Source: Ashinkailepas kermadecensis
Taxonomy: Eukaryota; Arthropoda; Thecostraca; Neolepadidae
DNA: 64,000 bases
Direction of reading: 5' to 3'
Assembly (NCBI GenBank): GCA_034440615.1
Contig: JAOTOM010005182.1
Coordinates: 1,046,001-1,110,000, forward strand
Position numbers and translations under genes: made by a program. The notes below the pieces were generated by a model. The model had not been told where the DNA came from. It saw nothing but the letters and a program-made list of their open reading frames with translations, and did no database searches. Within the stretch, counting starts at the first letter, position 1. Each line of letters starts with the position of its first letter. Of this stretch, positions 1 through 12,627 are shown one piece after another.

Positions 1-184
1 TGATCCTGGCTCAATAATGACGCCTCATCGTTCCGGAATGCGTAAGGACGTACATGCATACACGTACACTTACACGTCCGCCATTTTCCCAGAAATCGAC
101 GTTACGTCTACTGACGTGTGATTTGAACAGCCTCGATTAACTTACCATCGTGGCCTTGAGTGACAAGTCAGCCCACAGTATATG

Positions 185-1133
185 CGCCGAACTGAAGACG
201 GACTGACTGGTGTTAGTTACCGCACCACCGCTTCATGCACTGGACTGTAGACGGACTGACTGGTGTAGTTACCGCACCACCGCTTCATGCACTGGACTGT
301 AGACGGACTGACTGGTGTAGTTACCGCACTACTGCGCCATGGGCCGGACTGTAGACGGACTGACTGGTGTTGGTTACCGCACCACCGCTTCATGCACTGG
401 ACTGTAGACGGACTGACTGGTGTAGTTACCGCACCACCGCTTCATGCACTGGACTGTAGACGGACTGACTGGTGTAGTTACCGCACCACCGCTTCATGCA
501 CTGGACTGTAGACGGACTGACTGGTGTAGTTACCGCACTACTGCGCCATGGGCCGGACTGTAGACGGACTGACTGGTGTAGTTACCGCAACACTGCGCCA
601 TAGGCCGGACTGTATACGGACTGACTGGTGTAGTTACCGCACCACTGCGCCATGGGCCGGACTGTAGACGGACTGACTGGTGTTGGTTACCGCACCACCG
701 CTTCATGCACTGGACTGTAGACGGACTGACTGGTGTAGTTACCGCACTACTGCGCCATGGGCCGGACTGTATACGGACTGACTGGTGTAGTTACCGCACC
801 ACTGCGCCATGGGCCGGACTGTATACGGACTGACTGGTGTAGTTACCGCACCACTGCGCCATGGGCCGGACTGCAGACGGACTGACTGGTGTAGTTACCG
901 CACTACTGCGCCATGGGCCGGACTATATACGGACTGACTGGTGTAGTTACCGCACCACTGCGCCATGGGCCGGACTGGAGACGGACTGACTGGTGTAGTT
1001 ACCGCACTACTGCGCCATGGGCTGGACTGTATACGGACTGACTGGTGTAGTTACCGCACCACTGCGCCATGGGCCGGACTGTGTACGGACTGACTGGTGT
1101 ACTTACCGCACCACTGCGCCATGGGCCGGACAG
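185..1133. repeat. Minisatellite, 52-bp unit, about 18 copies
   Basis: The units share GGACTGACTGGTGTAGTTACC. Two variants alternate: one containing GCTTCATGCACT and one containing GCGCCATGGGCC. Positions 1-184 before it hold nothing recognisable. Short open frames here are repeat shadows. Confidence 0.93.
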
Positions 1134-1653
1134 TGCTGCGTGTCTCCGGCTGGGCTGCATCTGGGCCGAAGCATGTCCCCATATATTTCTGAACAATGAC
1201 GTAAGAACTGTCGCGAAGTTGGAGATAAGAACCATTTGGAGTTAGATATTCGCATGATGCCCATGAAGTTCAGGTTAATTTCGTCCAAAGTTCGGAGGCC
1301 GCTTATCCTCTCACACTCCTCCCCCACACCGATCTCTGGGCCCGCGTTTCCGGGTAGCAGCACCTGTGAGCCAACACACCTGTTTCGAGTCCATTCGTTC
1401 CGCGTTGTTCAGACTTGTCCTAACCCGCTTCCACTAGCCGCTGTCCTATCCAAATGGTGCCTCGTGGATGTCAAACATAGCCATTCCTTCCGGCTGCGGT
1501 GACCCGATGTAGCAGCACTTCCTCCGGATGGCCAAGTAGCGCTGCATTATTCTCACGTTTTGGTTCTGCACGATTTCTCGCTCATCTAGTCTCATCCCAC
1601 ACAGTTCACACACCATCGCGTCAGTGCATAGCAGCACCGGCCGCACGACGGAA
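1134..1653. other. Unique sequence, no gene seen
   Basis: Short open frames on both strands (up to 89 codons) have no recognisable domain or splice context. Nothing supportable is seen. Confidence 0.6.
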
Positions 1654-1719
<66 letters not shown>

Positions 1720-1763
1720 ATATAAATATATATGTGTGTGTGTGTGTATGTATATCTATATAG
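1654..1763. repeat. Compound (TA)n/(TG)n microsatellite
   Basis: A TA run of about 50 bp is followed by interrupted TATG and a short GT run. Confidence 0.95.
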
Positions 1764-2640
1764 TATAGCGAACGTGCGGTCACGTCACACTGCAATGCGG
1801 CTAGTCTCCACGCCCGAGGTCACATCACGGATTTGGGCACCGGATCGGATAACCACTAGCGGCCGCTGAATCCCAGTCCACCTGAATTACAGCCGCATTC
1901 AAATTAGGGCGCGCGTTTGGTGGTCGGATCCAAATCTCACCGCGGACGACCTGCGCATCCAAATGTGACGCCGGGTTGCCGGCGAGCCTGCCCAAGGCCA
2001 TGGTGTAGTGATGGGGGGCAGGCGGGGGGGGAGGCAGTGCTTGGTCACGCGCCGATTACTGGTCTGACGGCCCCCTGACCTCGTGCATGTACCTGCGCAT
2101 GCGCAGCCTCTCTGGCTTATGGGTGCGTTATATTGTCCAGTGTGGGCTCTGTGCTGCCAGATATAAACCAGTTCCCTTCACTCACTAGGAGTTGACATGG
2201 GAATAGTGCACCATCGGCCATTCAAGGATAATCTTGCTCTCAGAAAATTCCACCAGCTTGGATGGTATGAATAGATGGTTGACTATCAATATTGTGGTAT
2301 GTACCAGTTGGCCTTGTTGATACAGCTAGCCAGCCATTTGTGTAAGAGCAGCCGGGGGCAAGTGCACTGCGCCGTTTGTACCAAAACTGCTAGATTATTC
2401 CTACACTTCTGCTGTTGACCAGCATGCTGCCAAAATAATGCAAATACAAAGAAAAGGAATACAGCTTTTTTTGCTATAATGGTTCACACCGAAAAATGTA
2501 CACCAAACATTGCACCCAGACAGTACTTATTTGGTGCAATTGATGCTTCTTGTCTCTCAGCTCAACTTTTCAATATCGGTTTTACCAAAGGTCCCGGGTT
2601 CAACATTCGCACCGTTCGGGACATTTCCCAATCCCGCGGC
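1764..2640. other. Unique sequence, no gene seen
   Basis: A G-rich tract lies near 2010-2030. No frame, RNA gene or repeat could be supported. Confidence 0.55.
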
Positions 2641-2644
2641 CCAC

Positions 2645-2727
2645 CGGCGAAACAGTGTGGGCGGCGCCATTAGCCGTGAATGTGCATAAAGTGTGTCGTG
2701 AATCACCCAATATACAAAATAAACAAT
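2645..2727 (+). repeat. Dispersed repeat copy A
   Basis: About 80 bp containing GTGTGGGCGGCGCCATTAGC match, in inverted orientation, 40711-40785 with few differences. No terminal repeats or target duplication were identified, so the family is unknown. Confidence 0.8.
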
Positions 2728-2850
2728 ATCGGTTTCAACATGGTGCAACTATGCTGGCGACTGCTTGTGCATAGTATGTGCATGCACACTCATGTTCATG
2801 ATGTTCATGAACACAAGCCGAAAACACGCATGCACACGTGCAGATGCACA

Positions 2851-2853
2851 CAG

Positions 2854-2927
<74 letters not shown>

Positions 2928-2937
2928 ATATATAGAT
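2851..2937. repeat. Compound (CA)n(TA)n microsatellite
   Basis: An AC run (about 25 bp) abuts a TA run (about 50 bp). Confidence 0.95.
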
Positions 2938-3813
2938 ATTGGCTGAAACTGTGCCGTTGTTGTGACAGATAATCATTATTCGAAGAAGGAAAAGTATTCA
3001 CCACATAAAGAAGATATATCACTTCAGGAAAAACATTTTAACGCAAAAATATTTCATATACAGTTTATTTTTGGTTATTTCATAAACTATTCGCTTATAT
3101 TTCGGTAAGTTATCACTGCAATTTCGGAAAAGGACATTTGGCGGCGCTAACTCTCTTGGGACAGATCCCGGCGCACAATATCGGCTGCACGCAGTCAGCT
3201 CCATTAGGCTGAACCGTGGCGCAGCAGCCTGTCACAGATATCCCGTGAAGTTCAAAGGATTCGATTGCGGCGCAGTTCCCAAACGTTTATATGGGAAACG
3301 ACGTACGACGGTTTCGAAATGTAACATATTTATGGGTTTCAATGCTTGTAGGTGACATTCTTGACGTTTTTGCACCTCTGCGTGGTGACCTCCGCATACC
3401 TCGTCGCAGTGGTACAACTTGTAAAAAGAAGTTCACGGGCTGAAGTTGTGTGGTATCCAGGGAATCTCCAAAATCGGAGGCTCCCGAAATTACACTACCC
3501 AGATTTCGGCCAACACTGTTCTAAATGGCCATTTTTCTATTTTGTCTTTTTTCTTTCCGCTCGATTTTACAAGTTGCTACCTTAAAGTGAGTCTTTTTCT
3601 CGAAGGCCTTTACACCTCCAATCCACAGTGTCATTGTGCACCGAGTAACAGTGGTGCGCACTAGCATACCTGCCGAGTTCAAATTGTTCCACTTGTTGAG
3701 ACTCATCCCAAAGTCCTCCCTGGTTCATTTACCGGTTTGCAAAATATGGAAATATCATGCCCAGTGACGCTCAAATATGTTGCTGCTGGTGCAAATCATC
3801 GAGCTCTTTGTTG
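2938..3813. other. Unique sequence, no gene seen
   Basis: Only short unrecognised open frames are present. Confidence 0.5.
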
Positions 3814-3821
3814 TACATGGC

Positions 3822-4030
3822 CAGTGGCGCAGCCAAGATTTTACTGATGGTGGCCCGACCCCCGACAAATGTGATGCAAGAGAGAAAGCTTCCGATGTGC
3901 GAAACGCACTGAAAATTAAGAGTTTTGCGTCGTAAAATATCAAAATTTATCGTTTGATCTAATGTACATTTAGGACCTAAGGGAAGAGGAGGGGGTCCGG
4001 GCCCCCGGCCCCTCCTTGGCTGCGCCTCTG
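3822..4030. mobile_element. hAT-like MITE with 8-bp target duplication
   Basis: The 209-bp element begins CAGTGGCGCAGCCAAG and ends CTTGGCTGCGCCTCTG, an inverted pair of 16 bp with one mismatch. Flanks TACATGGC (3814-3821) and TACATGAC (4031-4038) agree at 7 of 8 bases. CAGNGGCG ends and 8-bp duplications are typical of hAT non-autonomous elements. It has no coding capacity. Confidence 0.88.
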
Positions 4031-4465
4031 TACATGACAGTCCGACATATTATGCATTGAAACAACAATGCTATGTTGAGATTAATTGTCTGATACTTAG
4101 CGACATGTGAAGAATAAATCTGTAAAATCCAAGGATCTATCGAACTGTGCTTTTATTCTATGAAAATATTACAATGGCCAAAACAACTTCGGGTCCGAAG
4201 CTAAAGCTCAAGGTGTCAAATGCAAAGTTCCAGGGGCTCAATGCAAAGTTCCAGGTGCCAAGGCCCCTGAAACTATGGATAAGAGGGCGTTCCTGTCCCG
4301 TGGTGACACGCATCGAACCAGGGCGCCAGAGCCAAACATTGCACTCGCCCACTAATAACGGGACAGGCACCGTTATTTACCGTTGCTATACAGCAAGGTC
4401 TGTCTGTGCAGTTTTGCAGCGCCGCTCTGCATTTGGCTCTGGTCCCGGCGTTCCGACCGTAATCG
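4031..4465. other. Spacer with no gene seen
   Basis: A short tandem duplication (ATGCAAAGTTCCAGG) sits near 4218-4254. Otherwise nothing. Confidence 0.5.
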
Positions 4466-6190
4466 GAGTCGTTCACCCGTTGCCAATGTCACACCAGCGT
4501 CATGTACATGGCGTGGAGCGATGCCCGACAGTTGGGAGTCGTTCACCACACCAGCGTCATGTACATGGCGTGGAGCCGATGCCAGACAGTTGGGAGTCGT
4601 TCACCCGTTGCCAATGTCACACCGGCGTCATGTACATGGCGTGGAGCCGATGCCCGACAGTTGGGAGTCGTTCACCCGTTGTCAATGTCACACCAGCGTC
4701 ATGTACATGACGTGGAGCCGATGCCCGACAGTTGGGAGTCGGCCACCCGTTGCCAATCTCACACCGGCGTCATGTACATGGCGTGGAGCCGATGCCCGAC
4801 AGTTGGGAGTCGTTCACCCGTTGCCAATGTCACACCGGCGTCATGTACATGACGTGGAGCCGATGCCTGACAGTTGGGAGTCGTTCACCCGCTGCCAATG
4901 TCACACCGGCGTCATGTACATGACGTGGAGCCGGTGCCCGACAGTTGGGAGTCGTTCACCACACCAGCGTCATGTACATGACGTGGAGCCGATGCCCGAC
5001 AGTTGGGAGTCGGCCACCCATTGCTAATATCACACCAGCGTCATGTACATGACGTGGAGCCGATGCCCGACAGTTGGGAGTCGGCCACCCGTTGCCAATG
5101 TCACACCAGCGTCATGTACATGACGTGGAGCCGATGCCCGACAGTTGGGAGTCGTTCACCCGTTGCCAATGTCACACCGGCGTCATGTACATGGCGTGGA
5201 GCCGATGCCCGACAGTTGGGAGTCGGCCACCCGTTGCCAATGTCACACCAGCGTCATGTACATGACGTGGAGCCGATGCCCGACAGTTGGGAGTCGTTCA
5301 CCCGTTGCCAATGTCACACCGGCGTCATGTACATGGCGTGGAGCCGATGCCCGACAGTTGGGAGTCGTTCACCCGTTGCCAATGTCACACCGGCGTCATG
5401 TACATGGCGTGGAGCCGATGCCCGACAGTTGGGAGTCGGCCACCCGTTGCCAATGTCACACCGGCGTCATGTACATGGCGTGGAGCCGATGCCCGACAGT
5501 TGGGAGTCGTTCACCCGTTGCCAATGTCACACCGGCGTCATGTACATGGCGTGGAGCCGATGCCCGACAGTTGGGAGTCGGCCACCCGTTGCCAATGTCA
5601 CACCAGCGTCATTTACATGACGTGGAGCCGATGCCCGACAGTTGGGAGTCGTTCACCCGTTGCCAATGTCACACCAGCGTCATGTACATGGCGTGGAGCG
5701 ATGCCCGACAGTTGGGAGTCGTTCACCACACCAGCGTCATGTACATGGCGTGGAGCCGATGCCAGACAGTTGGGAGTCGTTCACCCGTTGCCAATGTCAC
5801 ACCAGCGTCATGTACATGACGTGGAGCCGATGCCTGACAGTTGGGAGTCGTTCACCCGCTGCCAATGTCACACCGGCGTCATGTACATGACGTGGAGCCG
5901 GTGCCCGACAGTTGGGAGTCGTTCACCACACCAGCGTCATGTACATGACGTGGAGCCGATGCCCGACAGTTGGGAGTCGGCCACCCATTGCTAATGTCAC
6001 ACCAGCGTCATGTACATGACGTGGAGCCGATGCCCGACAGTTGGGAGTCGGCCACCCGTTGCCAATGTCACACCAGCGTCATGTACATGACGTGGAGCCG
6101 ATGCCCGACAGTTGGGAGTCGTTCACCCGTTGCCAATGTCACACCGGCGTCATGTACATGGCGTGGAGCCGATGCCCGACAGTTGGGGGT
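4466..6190. repeat. Minisatellite, 71-bp unit, about 24 copies with block duplication
   Basis: The units contain GTCATGTACATG, GGAGCCGATGCCCGACAG and GTTGCCAATGTCACAC. Since 71 is not a multiple of three and the unit has few stops, all three + frames are open for hundreds of codons; these are not genes. Rare truncated units (TTCACCACACCAGCG) recur in the same order near 4541/5721 and 4953/5920, which shows duplication of multi-unit blocks. Confidence 0.95.
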
Positions 6191-7639
6191 CCTCCTTCTG
6201 TTACCACTTCAGCGCCAGGTGCCCGGCATGGAGCCAATGCCCGGCAGAAAGACTTTGTGCTCTTACAGAGTTGATAATAACCTGCTTCTTGGCTACGAGC
6301 ATAGGTGAGGGATAATTGTAAAATATCCACAGGTATGGCAACAACGTACGGTCAGTGGCAGATCAACAGGGAGCAACGTCGCTCTGCCCCCACGGGCGGC
6401 GAAACATGTGGGGCGCAGCACCACTTTTTCTCCCTTGCGCGAGCAAGGGGGCGTCGTACCCCCTTGCTGAGCTCACTGAAATTGCTTACTCCCCCTAGTT
6501 AACATGCTTCTTAAAATAAAATAAAAATATTCGAAGCTATCCGCTGCATCCTTACAGGTGATGTACGTACGGCTAAAACACATGTTCATAATTTGTCTGG
6601 TTACGTATTCAGTACTTCTAATAATTCACAGGAAATTATTGTCCGGAAAATAAATGATTGTCAGGAAATTATGCACAGCACGCTTTGCTCGGGGTTACTA
6701 CTTAAATTCACTAAAAGTGATCTTGCTTGCAGTATTTGAAGCTGCATTTACGGCCACTTCATCCGAGTAACTTGAGCCTAGTGGCGAATTCAATGAGGCC
6801 TATGTTGACATGTTAACCGGGGACGGAAATGATTGCAACCATCTAAAAATGTAATAATTTTCAGGTTAACTTCGCAAATCCCGATCAAACTCTTCATATC
6901 AGGCATATTTTTACATCGCCATCTCTCGGTGTCCTAAAACATGCCCTGAGATTCAGAGTGGGATTCTATGGGGATGTTCCCCAGAACGGTGTTCACCCAG
7001 GAACGTCAACTGCAGCCTCTTCCTCTTCCTCTCTTTTCAGCCACTGTCACCTCGCTGGAGAATCTGGGCCTCTTGGTGAGGTCTGAGTTCATCCCATTGA
7101 TTTGTCTCAATTGGTGGCGCTACCTCAGGGAGATGGTTCCAGGTCCACCAGACGAATGTTCCAGGTCCACCAGACGAATGTTCCGACGTATTGAAATTCC
7201 TTGGCCTGTCCTTTCTTCCGCCAGGTAATTCATGATATTTTTGGCTATCATGTTTTATGGTCGTACAGGTCATAATTTTGGTCGTACAGGCCCTTGGAGT
7301 CATAATTTGAACATACTTACTTTTTTCGTGAATAATAAATTAGACAGGCGTTTTCTCTACCTGAGCTAGATAATTTCCTGGAGGAAATGAGCTGACAAAA
7401 GTGTGTCGAATGTGACAGACGGTATAATCCTTTTGCGCTATCCAGTCACACCAATAGCCATTTTGATCATGCTGGGCCAGTCATTGCACTATGTTGCGAA
7501 GAAGTGTTCCTGCATTCTCATGAGGGGAGCTCGCCTGGCCCAGGAGGACGCATACATTCTGAAGAGTTGGCGCCCAGAAGGGTGCCTTTACACTAGTACT
7601 GTGAATAGAGGCGCCGGAGTGCCCCAAGGGGGTGCCTAA
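6191..7639. other. Mostly unique AT-rich sequence, no gene seen
   Basis: A perfect 24-bp tandem duplication lies at about 7137-7184 (CCAGGTCCACCAGACGAATG). No exon of the downstream gene was recognised. Confidence 0.5.
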
Positions 7640-8150
7640 GTTTGCACTATGGGTTCAGAAAATGATTGCTCTATCCGTCATCTCAGGGGTGGGTCCTCAT
7701 CGAGGCCTTTTCAAGACCTTCAGGAAGACCTCCTGACGGCCCATATCCAGAGCCTTTTCCGTCGGCCGGAGCCCCCTTTTTAACATATTGGGCGTCTCCA
7801 TTAGGTCAGGGACCGTTTCCTCGGCTCGGCCCCACCACCGTCCGTTAGTTCGGGAGCCCTTTCAATGATCCGGGGCCCCTCTGTCGACCTAAAAGCCCCT
7901 CATTTTGACCCAGCCCAGAACTCTCATCATCTGCTCGTGGGCACTCTGAGCTGACTTGGGGCCCTCTTCATCGGTTCGGGACCCTCTCCTTCAGATCGGG
8001 GCCACATTCGTCGGTCCAGTGGCTCTGCGCGTCGGCCCAAGAGAACTTATGGGCTCCTCAAGGTGGTCGCCTGGATGGCCCCTTCAGATCCTCCAGGGGC
8101 GGCTGCCCCCTTCGTCCCCCCCCCCCCTCTTGGCTTCGTTCACCACTGGT
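7640..8150. repeat. Highly degenerate GC-rich tandem repeat
   Basis: Variants of GTCGGTCCGGGGCCCCTT recur every 25-40 bp. They probably represent an old minisatellite. Similar decayed texture is seen at 30.7-33.5 kb. Confidence 0.5.
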
Positions 8151-8782
8151 GAGCTGTTGTTAGTTTGGAAAGTATTCAATGCATATGTTTTTTCCAAGAA
8201 ATCTGCGGGCAGTCATTGACGTGAAAGTCAAGCAATTTTGGCATGATTATGTTGTGACCCCAAGTCATCATCAGCTGACCTTCAGTGTGGCCGGCATCCT
8301 AACAAAGATGCCTTTTCAAAACATTCACGCTGCTACCGATGTATCGTTAGCTAGGTGCTTCCCACCACAGTCGGAGTATGCCCAATGTCTAGCAATATAA
8401 CGGCAATGGAAGGATGAAGAAGGATGTCGTATCGGGATCTACCAACGCTCGATCATTTTCAGTATTATTCACCAACATCAAGTCCAGACTGCCTTCCCGA
8501 CTTATCCCTTGTCTGCGAGTGCTTCTCTCATCAGCGTTTCCAAAGCAAGTCCCGGCACCGCTATGATACGGGAACCTATCCACCTCACAATGCATACAAT
8601 GTGGTAGGTACATGCCGTATTCTCATTCATGAGCTCTGTCATGCATATGAATGAAGCAGCGCCCATTCGAGTGGTGTTAATACGCGAAAGTACGAACAGG
8701 TGGGGCCATATATTGACAATGAGATTTATATGCGTGGCACGCGCTACACACGGTACCCACCCCACTCCACCGTGAACAATGG
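8151..8782. other. Unique sequence, no gene seen
   Basis: Short open frames only (up to about 99 codons), none recognised. Confidence 0.45.
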
Positions 8783-9210
8783 CCCACGTCGCTACCAGCA
8801 CGCCCTCCGACCGCTACCAGCACGCCCTCCGACCGCTACCAGCACGCCCTCCGACCGCTACCAGCACGCCCTCCGACCGCTACCAGCACGCCCTCCGACC
8901 GCTACCAGCACGACCTCCGACCGCTACCAGCACGACCTCCGACCGCTACCAGCACGCCCTCCGACCGCTACCAGCACGCTCTCTGACTGCTACCAGCACG
9001 CTCTCCGACCGCTACCAGCACGCTCTCCGACCGGTACCAGCACGCTCTCCGACCGCTACCAGCACGCTCTCCGACCGCTACCAGCACGCTCTCCGACCGT
9101 TACCAGCACGCTCTCCGACCGCTACCAGCATGCGCTCCGACCGCTACCAGCACGCCCTTCAACCGCTACCAGCACGCGCTCCGACCGCTACCAGCATGCG
9201 TTCCAACCTG
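8783..9210. repeat. Minisatellite, 22-bp unit, about 19 copies
   Basis: Unit GCTACCAGCACGCCCTCCGA plus CC. Early copies have GCCC and later ones GCTC, an ordered turnover of variants. Long open frames here are shadows. Confidence 0.93.
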
Positions 9211-9406
9211 CTTGGCATGCCTGCTGCCTTTTAGCGCCACGCGCACTGAACATTTCCAAACACTGCAACTGGCTATGATCCAGCTCTGCAATGCGCATTT
9301 TGTGACCGAAATCAAATTGGGGCTTTTGTTCGCTGGCTACACCGGTTCGTGATGATTTTAGTTGTCAGCTTGAATTGCCACGTTGTGGTGCATGTGTTCA
9401 GCACGT

Positions 9407-9702
9407 CAGGGGCGGATACAAGGGGGAGGCACTGGGGATATCTCCCCCATGGGGAAGGTCTCCGACCGAGAAAATTCACCCCCTCTCGGAAGGCTTGAGT
9501 GCACCTACCTCTATTTTTTCATTCCGAAGCGCCGCTTTGAGAGGAAAAGGCGCCCCTCCGGGAAGGCCCGAGTGCATCCCCACGAATTTTGCAGCCAGAA
9601 GCGCCCCTCGGAAGGCAAAGCCGCCCGGTGCCCTTCAGGTACTTTCGAAGCGGCGCCACTCCGGACATGCCTCCCATATGACAATTCCTGGCTCCGCCCC
9701 TG
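9407..9702. mobile_element. hAT-like MITE with 8-bp target duplication
   Basis: The 296-bp element begins CAGGGGCGGATACA and ends TGGCTCCGCCCCTG as inverted ends. Flanks CAGCACGT (9399-9406) and CAGCACGA (9703-9710) agree at 7 of 8. The interior carries degenerate direct repeats around GAAGCGCC and GGAAGGC. Open frames within it are not genes. Confidence 0.87.
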
Positions 9703-9830
9703 CAGCACGAAACGTTATCTTCCTTTTACGAACCGTCCACCTGATTGCTGTTCTGCTTCCATACGAGGGTAGTGTGTGTGTTTTGACCGGTCGTTCCTGT
9801 GTGTGCTGCTGCCAGTGGACGACGACGTAG

Positions 9831-11062
9831 TCAGGGATAGAGTACAGGGCAGTGCCGAATACACCGGGATCCTCGCCACTCTCGCCCTTTCATTAGATTT
9901 TCCAGTGGTCTGGTTTTTACTATGGTTATTTCCCTCCTCTTGGTTGGGAGTGCAAAACTAGTGATATGTGCTGGTAGAAGTGCCAGTCTTTGTGCTGGCT
10001 TGAGTGCAGCCTGTCGGATCACCCTAAGGCCAGCGAGGAGCTTCTGCCCTTGGTATTTTGGTCAGTCATGGGGAAGGAGCTCCAACCCCATGTATCTAAC
10101 CACCTCCACGGCTCTTTCAGTACTACGGGCGCCGTTGAAATGGAAGGTGGACCATCCGATTGTTTTGAGGGTTTTTGTACCTGGAACCGACGCAAGTCGG
10201 ATGGCATGAGACTTGGTTGCGTTGACCGGCATGCCCCTTTCGGATAAACAAAAATTATCCGTGACATCGGGGAGCCAGCGCATCCGGCGTCCAGTGCCCG
10301 AGGTCAGCACAAGTTTGTCTGCGAATGCTAAGGCATCGTACCGAGGTTTATCCCCACCGCTCGGTCGAAGCAGGTGGTGCTGCACCAATGCCTCCATTGG
10401 CTCGTCTCCAACCATGCTGAACAGCATCGGGGTCATGGGGAAGCTCGGCTTCACTCAGCGGTTCATGGGGATTGACGATGTTCTGCCTTGGCGACCACTG
10501 ATGGTCGTCGTGACACCTGAGTACAGATCGTGCACGATCTCAGTGAAATATCTCAGTCCACAACCAAATCGTCACATTGCTCTGAGAATGGAATGGTAGG
10601 ACACCTCATCGAACGCCTTGGCGACGTCCAAGAAGGCTAGGTTCAATTCCTTCCTCTTAGATTTGCAGAGTTGCAAGAATTCGCTTATGACGAACAGATG
10701 TTTGGAGCATCCGTCGATAGCCGTGAACGCCTCCTGCCTTGGGTCGAGGTGGACCTTAACACGAAGCCTGTGGTCCAGCAGCTGGCAGTACAGCCGCAGG
10801 ACCACTGGCCCGATGGTAATGGGTCGGAAGTCGTTCACATCCTGGCTTCTGGTTTCCTAGGGATGATAATCGTCTTATCGGCATTAGGAGTCGCAGGGAC
10901 TTCACCCACCCCGAGGAGGGTGTTCAGTATCGACCGAACGACGTCCGGCCCCCATTCGGTGATGAGATCTTCACCGCGAGTCCGTCGGGGCTGGAGGCGG
11001 AATGAAGACCCGGTCCCTTCAAGGCACCCACACCTAACTGAATGTGAATTGGTGTAGGTCAA
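9831..11062 (-). mobile_element. Decayed non-LTR retrotransposon reverse transcriptase (R2-clade-like)
   Basis: On the - strand, 11062-10835 ends KTIIIPRKPEARM; a frame from 10838 to 10062 then reads NDFRPITIGPVVLRL, DPRQEAF, IDGCS and LAFLDVAKAFDEVSYHSI (RT motif A), and continues through two in-frame TGA codons (10572-10574, 10455-10457) into TPMLFSMVGDEPMEAL and ALAFADKLVL. The last is the YADD-type motif C with the second Asp replaced by Lys. A further fragment (10022-9831) has KPAQRLALL, as found C-terminal to RT in R2/NeSL-type elements. The order and wording of motifs fit R2-clade elements; clade assignment is from memory of the family and is not a search. Frameshift, stops and active-site loss show it is dead. 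Confidence 0.82.
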
Positions 11063-11960
11063 TGGGTTCCTGTGCCGCCCAAAAGAATTACCTCGTGGTC
11101 ATCGGTCAGTGAACCTGAATCGGACCGATGTAGGTAAGTGACCTCATCTTCGTGAGTGTCTGGAAGGAACGGCTTGCCTGTGGTGGCATTTGTCTGCTGC
11201 AGTTCATTCATGAGGTCCGATCGATTTGTCCGAGACTATATTGAGCCTCTGATGGAGACTGCATTGTACCCCGCGCCTGTGCGATTTGTTCATATCAGGC
11301 GCCGATGTCCTTGGTCTGTCACCGAGGGGGGGGTCGGCGTTCATTGGCCGCCTGTCGCCCTCGAGGGACGACTGGCTGCCTGACTCCCAGGGCAGGGACG
11401 AGAAATTAAATGGGCAAAGTCCCCGCCAAGGTCTCCACCGTCGGTCGGCACGTTATGATGGAATTGTGCTGCCGCGGCTTCCCGTTCCTCCCGGCCGAGC
11501 TCTCCCGGACCGTTTCTGCTCATTAATGAGGTCTCAGATCGCCGCTCAGCAGCCGGCACCGCCTGAGGCCGTCTCCCATGGTCTGGAGACGGCCTCGTAG
11601 GCGAACCTCCCGCCGAGTCAGGAGTCGCCTCCGCCGACCTAGTGGATCGGATAGCCGAAGGACCTTCGGCCGAAGCTAGAGAAATGTCTCAAGCCAACCT
11701 AGAGTGTTGGATTGCTCAAGAACCTCCGGCTGGAGCCAGGGGAACTTCCTCGTGTACCGGATCGCCGAGGATCACCGAAAGACTTCTGGATGATGCCAGA
11801 GAAACTGCCTGAATACCCGGTGCATTTTGCCGGGTTGGACTTGTCCTCGATGTTATTGAGGTCCCATTCCCCCGCCTACGTGGGTGGAGGCTGCGACAGT
11901 CCTCCGATGGAACATCGGGAACAGGACCCACAATCGTTGGGTCCACAAGCCAGCATATCC
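11063..11960. repeat. Unique sequence with a degenerate 60-bp repeat
   Basis: Three diverged units of about 60 bp (about 11640-11818) share GGATCG, CCGAAG and GCCAGAGAAA. The rest shows nothing recognisable and may include the 5' part of the R2-like relic. Confidence 0.45.
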
Positions 11961-12396
11961 GACTATCTATCCCAACCTCCCATCTCAACTAACCTCCAAT
12001 CTCAGCTAGCCTCCCATCTTAACTAGCCTCTCATCTCAACTAGCCTCCCATCTCAACTAGCTTCCCATCTCAACTTGCCTCCCATCTCAACTAGCCTTCC
12101 ATCTCAACTAGCCTCCCACCTCAACTATCCTCCCATCTCAACTAGCCTCCCATCTCAAATAACCTCTCATCTCAACTAGCCCCCATCTCAACTAGCCTCC
12201 CATCTCAACTAGCCTCCCATTTCAACTAGCTTTCTATCTCAACTAGCCTTCCATCTCAACTAGACTGCCATATAAACTAGAATGCCATATCAACTAGACT
12301 GTCATATCAACTAGACTGCCATATCAACTAGACTGCCATATCAACTAGACTGCCATATCAACTAGATTCCTATCTGAACTAGCTTCCCATATAAGC
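11961..12396. repeat. Minisatellite, 17-bp unit, about 25 copies
   Basis: CTAGCCTCCCATCTCAA changes rightward into ACTGCCATATCAACTAG, a clear variant gradient. Confidence 0.93.
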
Positions 12397-12424
12397 GATC
12401 GAGTTTGCAATGCTAATGCGGCGA

Positions 12425-12515
12425 ATTGCCTGGCGGCAGCGCTGCCGCCTCGCCAGGCCGCGGCGGACTGTGTGGCTGCGCTGCTGCCTCGCCAGGCCGC
12501 GGCGGACTGTGGCTG
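12425..12515. repeat. GC-rich tandem duplication
   Basis: Two copies share CTCGCCAGGCCGCGGCGGAC with a few bases between them. Confidence 0.8.
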
Positions 12516-12627
12516 CCGCCGGACACATTCCTGTCTGGCGGCGGTGGCGGCCAACAGCCGTCATTACTATGGGTGTGGCGGCTGGCAGAATTCCACGGCC
12601 GTGAAAAACGGCCACACCGATCTCCCC

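Noticed and set aside
1..14. Match to the start of bacterial 16S rRNA (TGATCCTGGCTCA)
   Set aside because: Only 13 bases match and the following sequence is unrelated; eukaryotic context.
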